Of a stretch of DNA of 64,000 nucleotides, positions 17,393 to 27,377 are shown piece by piece; position 1 is the first letter of the stretch; every line of letters starts with the position of its first letter. The stretch is from the NCBI GenBank assembly GCA_905182305.1, contig CAJJBB010000005.1, positions 1 through 64,000 of the forward strand, given 5' to 3'. Under the pieces are notes generated by a model. The model was not told where the DNA came from. It saw only the letters and a program-made list of their open reading frames with translations, and ran no database searches. A program made the translations under genes and the position numbers. The DNA is from Flavobacteria bacterium MS024-2A. GTDB lineage: Bacteria; Bacteroidota; Bacteroidia; Flavobacteriales; Flavobacteriaceae.

Positions 17393-17467
17393 GTAAGTGT
17401 AAATTAATTATTCATATTAAATTCTTTAAAAAAAATCTATATTTAAACATAATATAAAAACGAATTG

Positions 17468-18337
17468 ATGGAATACCATAACTTTAAAAACGTAGTTAGA
17501 ATTATAATGCTAGCTTTTTTGATTTCAACCTCTTATTTTGTAACCGCACAAGATAAATTTGGAGGGTTGGCATTGTATACTGTTAGGGATGCTATGGAAA
17601 AAAACCCGAAGAAAACACTTCAAGCTGTTTCAGATGCTGGTTATGGTTATATTGAGGCTGCAGGCTATAAGGATGGAAAGTTTTATGGCTTTTCTCCAAA
17701 AGAATTTAAAGCACACTTAGCCTCATTAGAATTAATTCCTTTAAGTACTCATCAGTCTAGTGTGTCTCTTGAAAATGCAGCTTCTATGATGGCTGATGTT
17801 AAAGCAGCTGGATTTGAATATTTTGTCGTGCCAGTTCCCCCTATGGGATTATTTGTTAATGATGATAATGGCATGGATATGAAAGGTGGTGTGGAAAATC
17901 TAGCTACCATTTTAACAACACTTGGGAAGCAAGCCCATGCATTGGACTTAAAGCTGTTGTATCATAATCATGATTTTGAATTTGTAAAAGATTCAAATGG
18001 GTTTACAATTATAGATTACCTTCTTGAAAACTGTGATCCTAAATATGTGAATTTTCAAATGGACCTTCACTGGGTTACTAAAGCGAAAGCAGATCCCTTG
18101 GTTTATTTTGACAAATATCCGGGCCGTTTTATGTTATGGCATGTAAAAGATATGGATTCCCAAGGCAGGTTTGCTCCTGTTGGAAACGGCACCATAGATT
18201 TTGGCCGTATTTTAAATAAAAAAGAACAATCTGGAATGCAGGCCTATTTTGTAGAGCAGGATGAAACCTTTGCGATGGAACCTTTAGAAGCTATTAAAGT
18301 CAGTCATAAAGGCTTAAAAAAAATTGGCTTTAATTGA
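17468..18337 (+). CDS. Secreted sugar phosphate isomerase/epimerase-like TIM-barrel protein
   Basis: 289 residues from the ATG; a TTG one codon earlier is less likely. Signal peptide to about residue 29 (SYFVTAQ). AP-endonuclease-2/xylose-isomerase-like barrel with metal and substrate motifs LYHNHDFEF, FQMDLHWV, LWHVKDMD and YFVEQDE. These are the His, Asp and Glu positions expected in the family. A signal peptide implies a periplasmic enzyme, as in the 3-keto-sugar pathways where such proteins occur with DUF1080 proteins. Substrate unknown. Confidence 0.78.
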   Translation: MEYHNFKNVVRIIMLAFLISTSYFVTAQDKFGGLALYTVRDAMEKNPKKTLQAVSDAGYGYIEAAGYKDGKFYGFSPKEFKAHLASLELIPLSTHQSSVSLENAASMMADVKAAGFEYFVVPVPPMGLFVNDDNGMDMKGGVENLATILTTLGKQAHALDLKLLYHNHDFEFVKDSNGFTIIDYLLENCDPKYVNFQMDLHWVTKAKADPLVYFDKYPGRFMLWHVKDMDSQGRFAPVGNGTIDFGRILNKKEQSGMQAYFVEQDETFAMEPLEAIKVSHKGLKKIGFN

Positions 18338-18349
18338 TCAAAAAGTAAT

Positions 18350-18901
18350 TTATTTTGGTATTTCAATTGGAAAAAGAACTTCATTTTTTCGATTAAAAAA
18401 AGTATAAGGACTATTATATACCAGTACAATTGGAGCATCAGAGAAAGAGATGTTATACTCTTTTAAAATGAGTTTCCCTTTTTCTATGATGGATTGTTCT
18501 TTTCTGCTATTTGTGTAACCTCCAAAAGAAAAAGCAGCATAATATTTTGCTTCAGACTCATATACTTTAACATTTCCTGCTATAGGTTTTGGAGTATTTT
18601 CTTTGGTGAAACTTTTTGGGAGTACAAATTCCATACTCCCCTCTTTTGAATTTCTATCCATATGGACAGGAGTAGTCATTGAGATTTTCTGTTGTGAGGT
18701 ATTGTTCCCTGATATGTATCTAAATAGTGATGAAAACCCACTATTTACGCTTGTTTTTGCCATCATTACTGAAGGATAATAGCGTAATTCTGCTTCACCT
18801 ACAGTTTTAATCACCTCATATGATTGGGTTTCATAGCCCTGTGCCATAATCACGTTTATATTTATTAAAGCTAAGACAAGAAGACTCCTTAGGTGTTTCA
18901 A
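18350..18901 (-). CDS. SOUL-family heme-binding-like protein, secreted
   Basis: 183 residues with a signal peptide (to about residue 20, NVIMAQ). It shows the SOUL/HBP pattern: YEVIKTVGEAELRYYP near the start, then FSSLFRYISGNN, QKISMTTPV, and a C-terminal VLVYNSPYT. SOUL proteins bind heme or other tetrapyrroles; the ligand here is not shown. It lies 11 bp after the Tat-exported isomerase on the same strand and is convergent with the upstream isomerase gene, only 12 bp from its end. Confidence 0.85.
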   Translation of the reverse strand: MKHLRSLLVLALININVIMAQGYETQSYEVIKTVGEAELRYYPSVMMAKTSVNSGFSSLFRYISGNNTSQQKISMTTPVHMDRNSKEGSMEFVLPKSFTKENTPKPIAGNVKVYESEAKYYAAFSFGGYTNSRKEQSIIEKGKLILKEYNISFSDAPIVLVYNSPYTFFNRKNEVLFPIEIPK

Positions 18902-18912
18902 TTGTTTGTTTT

Positions 18913-19962
18913 TTATGATTCAAGAGCATCTTTACAATAGGCTATTGATTTTTTGATTTCATCAATAATAGTAGAGTTTTCCGGAGTTTTATATTCATAT
19001 TCTATAGTTGCTGCAAACGTATACTTTTCATCCCGCATTAATTGAAGCGCTTCTACAATAGGGGTATCTCCTTTTCCAAAAGGCATATTATTTTTCCCAT
19101 TTCCAGGGTTTTGACGGTCCTTAACGTGCATGCTTAAAATATGTTGGTGTTTGTCCTTAAGGATCTGAAGAGGCGCTTCGTTTCCAGCAGCTACATAATG
19201 TCCTAAATCAATATTCATGGCATTGTTTGGAGACTGACTAAGAGCTGTGTCCCACCAGGTTGGATTTTGTTGTTCATGTCCATGGTAAGCGACATGAATG
19301 TCATTTTTTTCCGCCATTTTACCAAGCCTTAATGTATGTGCAGTATCTCTAGGCAATTCAAGTGTAACGTGTGAGGCTCCTAATAGTTTCCCTGCTTTCA
19401 TTGCATACTCTATGTTAGCATCTGAATTCTTTTTAGATAGTAAGTAATCTGGCTTAAAGGCATAAATTTGGACCCCAGCATCGTTATACATTTTACGTAA
19501 TTTAGTAAATCCATCTAAAGACCTGTTTTTGCCCCATGCTTCAATTTCTTTGTCATAAGAGGTTTGCTGGTTTTTTAAATCTGAGAATTCTTTTTCTTGA
19601 TCTTTTGTAAGTTCATTTTTTCTTGCTTTTCTTGAGAGCATATAAAATTTACGGCGATCCATTTTGTTTTCAGGACGGCCATTAAAAGATTCGGCAGTAC
19701 TTCCCATGAGTTCAATAGAAGTGATGCCACAGTCCAAAGTATATTGGAGAATTGCTTCGGCAGATTGATTTTCCATTTCTCGAAAGGAATAGGTAATAAC
19801 CCCTAGTTGAACACCGTTAATTGTATAATTTGGTGATAACAAATTAGGTATATAAGCAGGTGCGCCCCATAATTTTGCTCCTGCTAAAGATAAACCAGCA
19901 GCTAGTGTTGCTGAAGTTCCTATAAATGATCTACGTGATAAATTCTTTTTAGTTGCTTCCAT
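18913..19962 (-). CDS. Tat-exported sugar phosphate isomerase/epimerase
   Basis: 349 residues. The twin-arginine signal SRRSFIGTSATLAAGLSLAG is at residues 9-28. The xylose-isomerase-like TIM barrel has metal-ligand regions ITSIELMG, VAYHGHEQQ, MNIDLGHY, SMHVKDRQ and ATIEYEY. A basic insert of about 50 residues (near 95-140) is present, as in related Bacteroidota proteins. Tat export suggests it folds with its metal in the cytoplasm and acts in the periplasm. It heads a two-gene operon with the SOUL protein and is divergent from xylB. Confidence 0.8.
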   Translation of the reverse strand: MEATKKNLSRRSFIGTSATLAAGLSLAGAKLWGAPAYIPNLLSPNYTINGVQLGVITYSFREMENQSAEAILQYTLDCGITSIELMGSTAESFNGRPENKMDRRKFYMLSRKARKNELTKDQEKEFSDLKNQQTSYDKEIEAWGKNRSLDGFTKLRKMYNDAGVQIYAFKPDYLLSKKNSDANIEYAMKAGKLLGASHVTLELPRDTAHTLRLGKMAEKNDIHVAYHGHEQQNPTWWDTALSQSPNNAMNIDLGHYVAAGNEAPLQILKDKHQHILSMHVKDRQNPGNGKNNMPFGKGDTPIVEALQLMRDEKYTFAATIEYEYKTPENSTIIDEIKKSIAYCKDALES

Positions 19963-20140
19963 TGATGTTTTCTTTAAATCAAAAAGTTCTTTAAATTTAT
20001 AAATATTTCACTAAGAAATGGTCTTATTATTTTTTTGTTTAAATAAATATTAGAGCCAAAAAAGTAATATTTTTATTTAATTACAAAAATCATATTTTCG
20101 TTCATTAAGACCAACCAGCTAGTGTGATTATCATTTACAG

Positions 20141-20148
20141 TAATTTTG
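20141..20148 (+). promoter_or_regulatory. TAnnTTTG promoter element for xylB-xylA
   Basis: TAATTTTG is an exact match to the Bacteroidota -7 element, 22 bases before the xylB ATG. A second near match, TATTTTCG, lies at 20093-20100. No TTG at ideal spacing. Confidence 0.45.
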
Positions 20149-20170
20149 AAAAACTATTAGAAAATAGAGT

Positions 20171-21658
20171 ATGTATAATTTAGGGTATGATATTGGTAGC
20201 TCAACGGTTAAGATTGCTCTGGTTGATGCAAAAACCAACCATGAAATTGACGTTTTAACCCATCCAAAAGAAGAAATGCCCATTTACGCAGCCCAGTCAG
20301 GCTGGGCGGAACAAGATCCTGAGCTATGGTGGACTCATCTTTGTGAAGGCACCAAAAAAATACTTTTTGAAAATAAAATACAGAGCAAAGAAATTTTAGC
20401 CATTGGAATCTCCTATCAAATGCATGGTTTAGTACTCGTTAATCAAGCTAAAAAAGCCATTCGAAAATCAATCATTTGGTGTGATAGTAGGGCGGTAGAA
20501 ATAGGGAATGATGCCGCTCAAGAGATAGGAGAAAAAAAGTATGGTACTCATTTATTAAATGCTCCAGGAAATTTTACAGCCTCCAAGTTAAAGTGGGTAA
20601 AAGAGAACGAACCTGAACTATTTGCTCAGGTATCACATTTTATGCTACCCGGTGATTTTATTGCATTAAAGTTAACAGGTGAAGTTACCACTACCATAAA
20701 TGGACTCTCTGAGGGTATGCTTTGGGATTATAAAGAAAAAAAAGTGGCTGATTGGCTATTAACTCACTATGGTATTGATCCTTTATTAACACCACCTTTA
20801 GTGGAGAATTTTGAGAATCAAGGAACCGTTACTAAAAATGCTTCTTTAAAGACAGGGTTGCCTAGTGGTATTCCAATACGATATAGAGCAGGCGACCAAC
20901 CAAACAATGCAATGACTCTAAATGTCCTTAAGCCTGGAGAAGTAGCTGCTACAGGTGGTACCTCAGGTGTCTTATTTGCTGTTACCGATAGAAAAACTTC
21001 TAAGGAGTACCATAGGGTAAATCATTTTGCTCACGTAAACTACACTAAAGAACGTCCAGTGTTAGGTACTTTACTTTGTATAAATGGTGCAGGAATTTTG
21101 TACAGTTGGATTAAAAAACTAACTCAGGCAAGTACGTTTCACGAAATGAATATGTGGGCCTCTTCAATTGCCATAGGATCTGAGGGTCATATAAATCTTC
21201 CTTTTGGAAATGGAGTGGAGCGAATGCTATATAATAAAACTCCAGGGGCTCTTTTAAGTAATCTTAATTTAAATGTTCACACAAGAGGACATATATGCCG
21301 TGCGGCACTAGAGGGAATTGCTTTTTCATTTGCTTATGGAATGGAAATTATGCAGCAAGACGCCTTGACATTGGATGTTGTCCGTGCAGGTAATGATAAT
21401 TTATTTCGTTCTGATATATTCTCACAAACAGTAGCAACTCTAATTGGAAAGCCCATAGAAATTTATAATACTACTGGAGCAATTGGAGCTGCAAGGGCTG
21501 CAGGTATTGAAAATAAATCTATAAACGATTATTCCCAAAGTGTTGCCTCTATGGATTTTGTGTCAGAGGTGTTACCTATAAAAGAGAAACAAGCTTATAT
21601 CGAAGCCTATCATAAGTGGAAACAAGAATTAACAAGAGCATTAAATAATTTAAATTAA
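20171..21658 (+). CDS. xylB: Xylulokinase
   Basis: 495 residues, the family length. FGGY-kinase N-domain begins GYDIGSSTVKIALVD; substrate-binding MHGLVLV and CDSRA follow. The catalytic Asp is in RAGDQPNNAM and the ATP-binding part has TGGTSGVLF and the C-terminal GAIGAARAAGI. It phosphorylates D-xylulose with ATP to xylulose 5-phosphate for the pentose phosphate pathway. xylA starts nine bases after its stop, so the two form an operon. No xylose transporter or regulator is next to it. Confidence 0.92.
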   Translation: MYNLGYDIGSSTVKIALVDAKTNHEIDVLTHPKEEMPIYAAQSGWAEQDPELWWTHLCEGTKKILFENKIQSKEILAIGISYQMHGLVLVNQAKKAIRKSIIWCDSRAVEIGNDAAQEIGEKKYGTHLLNAPGNFTASKLKWVKENEPELFAQVSHFMLPGDFIALKLTGEVTTTINGLSEGMLWDYKEKKVADWLLTHYGIDPLLTPPLVENFENQGTVTKNASLKTGLPSGIPIRYRAGDQPNNAMTLNVLKPGEVAATGGTSGVLFAVTDRKTSKEYHRVNHFAHVNYTKERPVLGTLLCINGAGILYSWIKKLTQASTFHEMNMWASSIAIGSEGHINLPFGNGVERMLYNKTPGALLSNLNLNVHTRGHICRAALEGIAFSFAYGMEIMQQDALTLDVVRAGNDNLFRSDIFSQTVATLIGKPIEIYNTTGAIGAARAAGIENKSINDYSQSVASMDFVSEVLPIKEKQAYIEAYHKWKQELTRALNNLN

Positions 21659-21667
21659 TAATTGAAC

Positions 21668-22993
21668 ATGATACATTTAGGCCAAAAAGAATTTTACAAA
21701 GGAATTGGAGCGATTTCATTTGAAGGAAGAACATCTGATAATCCCCTTGCTTTTAAATATTATAATCCAGATCAGCTAGTAATGGGAAAACCGATGCGTG
21801 AGCATTTTAAGTTTGCGGTAGCCTATTGGCATAGTTTCTGTGGTCAAGGTGGAGACCCTTTTGGTCCTGGAACACAAAAATTTGCTTGGGATCAGTCTAA
21901 GGATCCAATACAGAGAGCTAAGGATAAGGCGGATGCGGCTTTTGAATTTATTACAAAAATGGGCTTTGATTATTTCTGTTTTCATGATGTAGATTTGGTT
22001 GATGAAGCTCCAACTTTGGCTGAAAATGAAATACGCCTTCAGCAACTAACTGAATACATTGCCCAAAAGAAAAAAGATTCAGGTGTAAAGCTTTTATGGG
22101 GGACAGCAAATTGTTTTTCTAATCCTGCTTATATGAATGGAGCAGGTACTAATCCAGATTTTAATGTGGTAGCTAGGGCAGGTGCTCAAATAAAAATGGC
22201 ACTAGATTGTACAATTGCACTACAAGGTGAAAATTATGTTTTTTGGGGTGGACGTGAGGGTTATATGTCTTTATTAAACACTGATATGGGACGTGAACTA
22301 GATCACATGGCACAGCTGTTAACTATGGCAAGAGATTATGCGCGTGGGCAGGGCTTTAAAGGAAGCTTTTTTATTGAGCCAAAACCAATGGAACCTATGA
22401 AGCACCAATATGATTTTGATGCAGCTACTGCCATAGGATTTTTAAAAGAACACAATCTAGACCAAGATTTTAAACTGAATATTGAAGTAAATCATGCCAC
22501 TCTAGCACAGCATTCTTTTGAGCATGAATTAACGGTAGCGTCAAATGCAGGGATGCTAGGTAGTATTGATGCAAACAGAGGCGACAATCAAAACGGATGG
22601 GATACCGATCAATTTCCAGTAAATCTTTATGAGGTGACAGAAGCAATGTTGGTATTTCTTCAGTCTGGTGGCTTGCAAGGGGGTGGTGTCAATTTTGATG
22701 CTAAATTAAGAAGAAACTCTACTGACGTGGAAGACATTTTTCATGCTCATATTGGTGGGGCAGATACCTTTGCGAGAGCCTTGCTAGTTGCAGAGAAAAT
22801 ATTAACAGATTCTCCTTATCCTGCCCTTAGAAAAGAACGTTACGCTTCTTTTGATTCTGGTCAAGGGGAAGCATTTGAAAAGGGATCACTTTCTTTGGAG
22901 GAAATAAGTAAAATTGGAATAGAAAACAGAGCTCCTAACCGCATCAGCGGAAAACAAGAGATGTTTGAAAATATTATCAATCAGTATCTTTAA
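21668..22993 (+). CDS. xylA: Xylose isomerase
   Basis: 441 residues from the ATG at 21668; a TTG two codons earlier is possible but adds nothing. It converts D-xylose to D-xylulose in the cytoplasm with two divalent metals. Visible signatures: [11 protein letters not shown] with the active-site His/Asp pair, [36 protein letters not shown] and the metal motif GSIDANRGD. The length and motifs are those of the longer class II enzymes. Operon partner of xylB. Confidence 0.95.
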   Translation: MIHLGQKEFYKGIGAISFEGRTSDNPLAFKYYNPDQLVMGKPMREHFKFAVAYWHSFCGQGGDPFGPGTQKFAWDQSKDPIQRAKDKADAAFEFITKMGFDYFCFHDVDLVDEAPTLAENEIRLQQLTEYIAQKKKDSGVKLLWGTANCFSNPAYMNGAGTNPDFNVVARAGAQIKMALDCTIALQGENYVFWGGREGYMSLLNTDMGRELDHMAQLLTMARDYARGQGFKGSFFIEPKPMEPMKHQYDFDAATAIGFLKEHNLDQDFKLNIEVNHATLAQHSFEHELTVASNAGMLGSIDANRGDNQNGWDTDQFPVNLYEVTEAMLVFLQSGGLQGGGVNFDAKLRRNSTDVEDIFHAHIGGADTFARALLVAEKILTDSPYPALRKERYASFDSGQGEAFEKGSLSLEEISKIGIENRAPNRISGKQEMFENIINQYL

Positions 22994-23036
22994 TATTCTT
23001 TGTATTTGGGTAATAGGAATAATTTTAATATAAAAA

Positions 23037-23049
23037 TGACACAGTGTCA
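23037..23049. promoter_or_regulatory. Perfect 13-base dyad, candidate operator for the ETF/CoA-transferase operon
   Basis: TGACACAGTGTCA has 6-base arms around one central base. It lies where the -33 element should be, just upstream of a near-consensus TATTTTCG at 23060-23067 and 36 bases before the etfB ATG. The position fits repression by a dimeric regulator such as a TetR-type protein. The regulator is not encoded in this window as far as I can see. Confidence 0.5.
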
Positions 23050-23084
23050 CTTTTTTTATTATTTTCGTATTTAAATCTTATCAA

Positions 23085-23831
23085 ATGAATATTTTAGTTT
23101 GTATTAGCAATGTACCTGATACCACCTCAAAAATTAATTTTAAAGATCAAAACGAAGCTTTTGATACAAATGGTGTCCAGTTTATTATCAATCCCAATGA
23201 TGAGTTTGGTTTAACACGTGCAATCTGGCTTCAACAAAAGTCTGGAGCTAAAGTAACCGTTGTCACTATAGGTGACTCTTCTTGTGAGCCTATTTTACGC
23301 AAATGTTTGGCAATTGGAGCAGATCAAGCCATTCGAATTGATGCACATCCTTTAGATGGTTTTTTTGTAGCTAGTCAACTTGCTGCTTTGTGTGAAAAAG
23401 AGACGTATGATCTCATTATTACGGGAAGAGAGTCAATAGATTATAACGGTGCAATGGTAGGAGGTATGTTAGCAACAATGTTGTCATTACCGTACGTTGC
23501 CAACTGCATTCAAATGGATGTAGAGGGTCCAAATGTAAGTTTACAGCGTGAAATTGATGGCGGTAAAGAAACACTAATATCAACCTTTCCAATAGTTTTA
23601 GGAGCTCAAAAAGGATTGGTAGAAGAGTCTGATTTAATTATACCCAACATGCGAGGTATAATGCAAGCACGTCAAAAACCACTGACTGTAGAATCAGCCA
23701 TAACTTTAAACCAAGCAACATCCGTTAAGGTTTTTGAGAAACCTCCAGAAAAAGGACCTGTTAAACTCGTTGATTCAAATGATGTGGATGGTTTAATAGA
23801 ATTATTACAGAACGAAGCTAAAGTACTTTAA
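23085..23831 (+). CDS. etfB: Electron transfer flavoprotein beta subunit
   Basis: 248 residues, the usual length. It begins MNILVCISNVPDTTSKI and carries the ETF beta signature region DLIITGRESIDYNGAMVGGMLATML, where AMP is bound. With EtfA it takes electrons from acyl-CoA dehydrogenases and passes them toward the quinone pool. etfA follows 11 bases later, then both CoA-transferase subunits, so an acyl-CoA or ketoacid breakdown operon is likely. A dyad upstream may be its operator. Confidence 0.92.
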   Translation: MNILVCISNVPDTTSKINFKDQNEAFDTNGVQFIINPNDEFGLTRAIWLQQKSGAKVTVVTIGDSSCEPILRKCLAIGADQAIRIDAHPLDGFFVASQLAALCEKETYDLIITGRESIDYNGAMVGGMLATMLSLPYVANCIQMDVEGPNVSLQREIDGGKETLISTFPIVLGAQKGLVEESDLIIPNMRGIMQARQKPLTVESAITLNQATSVKVFEKPPEKGPVKLVDSNDVDGLIELLQNEAKVL

Positions 23832-23842
23832 AATATAAAATT

Positions 23843-24796
23843 ATGTCAGTAGTTGTTTATATAGAATCTCAAAAAGGAGTTGTTAAAAAAGCAGGTTTAG
23901 AAATAGCATCTTTTGGTCGTGCCATAGCGGATGCTTCTCAAGATTCTTTAGTCGCAGTAACCTTTAATTTAGAAGATACCTCGACCCTAAAATTGTATGG
24001 TGTTGATAAAGTGTATAATGTTAATACAGAAGAAGATAATTTTTTTAATGTAGAACGGTATGCTAATAGTATTCAAAACGTAGTATTAAAAGAAGCTGCA
24101 AAAATCATATTAGTAAGTGCTAGTGCAGATGGTCGTTATTTGGGACCAATATTAGCCGTAAAATCAAAAGCAGCATATTTTTCAAATGTAGTTGCGTTGC
24201 CAACTTCCTATGATCCATTAACCGTAAAACGATCTTGTTTTACAAATAAGGCGTTTAATGAAAGTACAACTAATGAAGAGTGCTCTGTGATTAGCCTTTG
24301 TTCAAATGCATATGGACTAAAAGAAAAGCAAGGTTTAGCGCAAGTGTTTGAAGCTTCTTATGAAACTTCAAGCACTTCATTAAAGGTTGTATCTGTAGAT
24401 AAGGTAACAGATAAAATCACCATTGCAGATGCTGATATTGTAGTCTCAGGAGGAAGAGGCTTGAAGGGTCCTGAAAATTGGCATTTAATTGAAGATTTAG
24501 CCACGGTTTTAGGAGCTGCTACTGCATGTTCTAAACCAGTTTCAGATATGGGGTGGCGACCTCATAGTGAGCACGTTGGACAAACCGGTAAACCGGTAGC
24601 CTCAAATTTATATATAGCTATTGGTGTTTCTGGTGCTATTCAACATTTAGCAGGAATCAATTCTTCTAAAGTTAAAGTGGTAATTAATAATGATCCAGAA
24701 GCACCCTTTTTTAAAGCAGCAGATTATGGAATTGTAGGAGATGCTTTTGAAGTTGTCCCACAATTAATATCAAAACTAAAGGCACTAAAGCAATGA
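23843..24796 (+). CDS. etfA: Electron transfer flavoprotein alpha subunit
   Basis: 317 residues. The C-terminal FAD domain has the family motifs VVSGGRGLKGPENW, SDMGWRPHSEHVGQTGKPV and YIAIGVSGAIQHLAG, then VVINNDPEAPFFKAADYGIVGD. These positions hold the FAD. Forms a heterodimer with the beta subunit upstream. Gap of 17 bases to the CoA-transferase A subunit. Confidence 0.94.
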   Translation: MSVVVYIESQKGVVKKAGLEIASFGRAIADASQDSLVAVTFNLEDTSTLKLYGVDKVYNVNTEEDNFFNVERYANSIQNVVLKEAAKIILVSASADGRYLGPILAVKSKAAYFSNVVALPTSYDPLTVKRSCFTNKAFNESTTNEECSVISLCSNAYGLKEKQGLAQVFEASYETSSTSLKVVSVDKVTDKITIADADIVVSGGRGLKGPENWHLIEDLATVLGAATACSKPVSDMGWRPHSEHVGQTGKPVASNLYIAIGVSGAIQHLAGINSSKVKVVINNDPEAPFFKAADYGIVGDAFEVVPQLISKLKALKQ

Positions 24797-24813
24797 GTAT
24801 AATTTATTAAATC

Positions 24814-25512
24814 ATGATTAATAAAAAAGTCAATTCTGTTCATGAAGCCCTTATGGGCATTAGCTCTGGGATGACTTTAATGTTAGGTGGTTTTGGCTTA
24901 TGTGGCATTCCAGAAAATGCCATTAAAGAATTAGCCCTTTTAGGCCTTGGTGAATTTACATGTATCTCTAATAATGCAGGGATTGATAATTTTGGATTAG
25001 GAATATTACTTCAGCAAAAACAAATAAAAAAAATGATTGCCTCTTATGTAGGAGAAAATGCTGAATTTGAACGGCAGATGCTCTCTGGAGAGTTGGAAGT
25101 GCAATTGATTCCACAGGGTACTTTAGCGGAGAAATGTAGAGCTGCACAATCAGGAATACCCGCTTTTTTTACACCAGCAGGTTTTGGAACTGAAGTAGCC
25201 GAAGGAAAAGAATCAAGAGTTTTTTCAGGTAAAAATTATATCATGGAAGAAGCCTTTAAAGCTGACTTTTCATTTATAAAAGCGTGGAAAGGGGATCAGG
25301 CAGGGAATTTAATTTTTAAAGGAACTGCCAGAAACTTTAACCCACTTATGTGTGGTGCCGCTAAAATTACAGTTGCAGAAGTTGAAGAGTTGGTTCCTCT
25401 AGGAGCTCTGGATCCCAATCAAATTCATATTCCAGGAATTTTAGTTGATAGGATATTTCAAGGAACTGATTATGAAAAAAGAATTGAACAATTAACCCTA
25501 AAGCAATCTTAA
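24814..25512 (+). CDS. scoA: 3-oxoacid CoA-transferase subunit A (succinyl-CoA type)
   Basis: 232 residues, family I CoA-transferase alpha subunit. It has the family start with [19 protein letters not shown], then [22 protein letters not shown] and [16 protein letters not shown]. With subunit B it moves CoA from succinyl-CoA to acetoacetate or a related 3-ketoacid. Subunit B starts two bases after its stop. The operon context with ETF supports fatty acid, ketone body or amino acid degradation. Confidence 0.92.
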   Translation: MINKKVNSVHEALMGISSGMTLMLGGFGLCGIPENAIKELALLGLGEFTCISNNAGIDNFGLGILLQQKQIKKMIASYVGENAEFERQMLSGELEVQLIPQGTLAEKCRAAQSGIPAFFTPAGFGTEVAEGKESRVFSGKNYIMEEAFKADFSFIKAWKGDQAGNLIFKGTARNFNPLMCGAAKITVAEVEELVPLGALDPNQIHIPGILVDRIFQGTDYEKRIEQLTLKQS

Positions 25513-25513
25513 A

Positions 25514-26170
25514 ATGGCTTTGGATAAGAATGGTATTGCTAAGCGAATCGCTAAAGAACTCAAAGATGGATTTTATGTGAATTTAGGTATTGGAATTCCT
25601 ACTTTGACTGCAAATTATGTGCCTGAAGGAATACAAGTGGAATTTCAAAGCGAGAATGGTATTTTAGGAATGGGTCCTTTCCCATTAGAGGGAAATGAAG
25701 ATGCCGATTTAATCAATGCTGGAAAACAAACTATTACGAGCCTTCCTGGCGCGAGCTTTTTTGATTCTTCCATGAGTTTTGGGATGATACGAGGACAGCA
25801 TGTCGATTTAACTGTCTTAGGTGCTATGGAGGTTTCTGAAAGTGGTGACATCGCAAATTGGAAAATCCCCGGAAAATTAGTGAAAGGAATGGGTGGAGCT
25901 ATGGATTTGGTTGCTTCAGCTGAGAATATAATTGTCGCTATGATGCACGTGAACCGTAAAGGCGATTCCAAACTTCTCCCTAAATGTACATTGCCACTAA
26001 CTGGTTTAGGATGTGTTAAAAGAATCGTTACAGAATTAGCAGTTGTAGATGTCCATAAAAACGGTTTTTTGTTAGTTGAGCGAGCCCCTGGGGTTACCAT
26101 TAAAGAAATTCAAGCAGCTACAGCTGGGAAACTTCATATTCCGGTTGAAGTTCCTGAAATGATATTATAA
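25514..26170 (+). CDS. scoB: 3-oxoacid CoA-transferase subunit B
   Basis: 218 residues. The catalytic Glu that forms the glutamyl-CoA intermediate is in the [12 protein letters not shown] motif. NLGIGIPTL and [21 protein letters not shown] are further family signatures. Completes the alpha2beta2 transferase with subunit A. Last gene of the etfB-etfA-scoA-scoB operon; the DUF1080 gene begins 45 bases later. Confidence 0.93.
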   Translation: MALDKNGIAKRIAKELKDGFYVNLGIGIPTLTANYVPEGIQVEFQSENGILGMGPFPLEGNEDADLINAGKQTITSLPGASFFDSSMSFGMIRGQHVDLTVLGAMEVSESGDIANWKIPGKLVKGMGGAMDLVASAENIIVAMMHVNRKGDSKLLPKCTLPLTGLGCVKRIVTELAVVDVHKNGFLLVERAPGVTIKEIQAATAGKLHIPVEVPEMIL

Positions 26171-26215
26171 GGTTCGTTTCAAATAAATCAGTACTTTTAT
26201 TAAAATTTTTTCATA

Positions 26216-26959
26216 ATGATAAATAATATTCGTTTAGTATTATTCACCATAGTTATATTAACATTAAGTTGCCAAAATAATACTAAAAAAAATACTTCAA
26301 CTATATCTTTTCAAAACGAAAAAGTTGACCAGCAATGGGTAAGTCTGAGTCTCCCTAATAGTCTTGATGGGTGGCATATTTATCAAGATAAAACTGGACA
26401 AAAAACAGGCTGGTCAGTAAATGATGGTGTATTTACCTATAATTCTAAGACAGCAACTGGGAAAGGCAATAAAAGCTTGATTTCAGATGAGACTTACACA
26501 AGTTTTGAAATTAAGTTTGAGTGGAAGCTTTCTCCTGATTCAAATAGTGGCTTTATGTGGGGTGTATATGAAGGTGAGGAATTTGATGCACCTTATTTAA
26601 CAGGTCCAGAAATCCAAATTATTGATGCAGATATATACAGAGATGATAATGAAAATCAAATTCATACTGCAGGTTCATTGTACGATATGATTGCGCCTGA
26701 TCACGTTATGGCAAAACCAGCTGGAGAATGGAATAGCTACCACATCACTGTAAATCAAGAAGAAAATAAAGGATCCGTTATTCATAATGGAATGGAGATT
26801 AATCGTTTTCCACTTCATGGACCAGAATGGGATGATTTAGTAGCAAAAAGCAAATTTTCAGATATGTCTGGTTTTGGAAAATATAAAGAAGGTCACCTTT
26901 GTCTTCAAGATCATCCAGGTATTATTTCTTATAAAAACATTCAAATAAAAAGATTGTAA
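26216..26959 (+). CDS. DUF1080 lipoprotein (3-keto-disaccharide hydrolase-like)
   Basis: 247 residues with lipobox LSC near residues 14-16. The LamG-like DUF1080 fold shows GWHIYQDKTGQKTGWSVNDG, FEIKFEWKLSPDSNSG, GPEIQIIDAD, AGEWNSYHITVNQ and the closing LCLQDHPGIISYKNI. Members of this family act on 3-keto-glycosides or bind glycans; which applies here is not clear. Anchored in the periplasm. A remnant of a second copy is at 1753. The next ORF begins one base after its stop. Confidence 0.85.
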   Translation: MINNIRLVLFTIVILTLSCQNNTKKNTSTISFQNEKVDQQWVSLSLPNSLDGWHIYQDKTGQKTGWSVNDGVFTYNSKTATGKGNKSLISDETYTSFEIKFEWKLSPDSNSGFMWGVYEGEEFDAPYLTGPEIQIIDADIYRDDNENQIHTAGSLYDMIAPDHVMAKPAGEWNSYHITVNQEENKGSVIHNGMEINRFPLHGPEWDDLVAKSKFSDMSGFGKYKEGHLCLQDHPGIISYKNIQIKRL

Positions 26960-26960
26960 A

Positions 26961-27308
26961 TTGATTTCACAAAAGGCTCCTTTTAAATTATATTCCAAGC
27001 TATTTTCTATAGTATTGGTTTTTGCTTTTCTAATCCCTTTGGGACTGAAATCATACCATGGTTACAAACATCATTCGAATTCAAAATTATGTGAGCACAC
27101 TAAAATACATTTTCACACATCGTATGATCATAATGATATTTTAGATGATTTTTTTCTACCTCTTTTTAAGAATTCCATTAATTATCATGAAAATAAAAAT
27201 GTTTTAACAAAACGAAATAAAAACATTTTTTATAATTCAAGATTTAGTTCATTTTCTTCTAAGCTTTTTAGATCTAGAGCCCCTCCAGTTTTTGAAGGTA
27301 TTTCATAA
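26961..27308 (+). CDS. Small His-rich membrane-anchored protein upstream of TonB receptor
   Basis: 115 residues from a TTG; no ATG exists in this frame, so the start is uncertain. One N-terminal transmembrane segment (IVLVFAFLIPLGL) is followed by a stretch with many histidines: SYHGYKHHSNSKLCEHTKIHFHTSYDHN. Small proteins of this type commonly precede TonB receptor genes in flavobacteria. The His and Cys residues suggest transition-metal binding. With the lipoprotein and receptor downstream it looks like part of a metal uptake unit (inference). Confidence 0.6.
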   Translation: MISQKAPFKLYSKLFSIVLVFAFLIPLGLKSYHGYKHHSNSKLCEHTKIHFHTSYDHNDILDDFFLPLFKNSINYHENKNVLTKRNKNIFYNSRFSSFSSKLFRSRAPPVFEGIS

Positions 27309-27377
27309 TAAAGTAAATCACTAGATATTTAGTCTAGAAGGTTACTATTTAAATATTATTAATTCAAAAACTTAAAA

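Noticed and set aside
20171-22993. A complete xylose utilisation locus
   Set aside because: Only xylB and xylA are present; no xylose transporter, XylR or xylosidase could be identified beside them.
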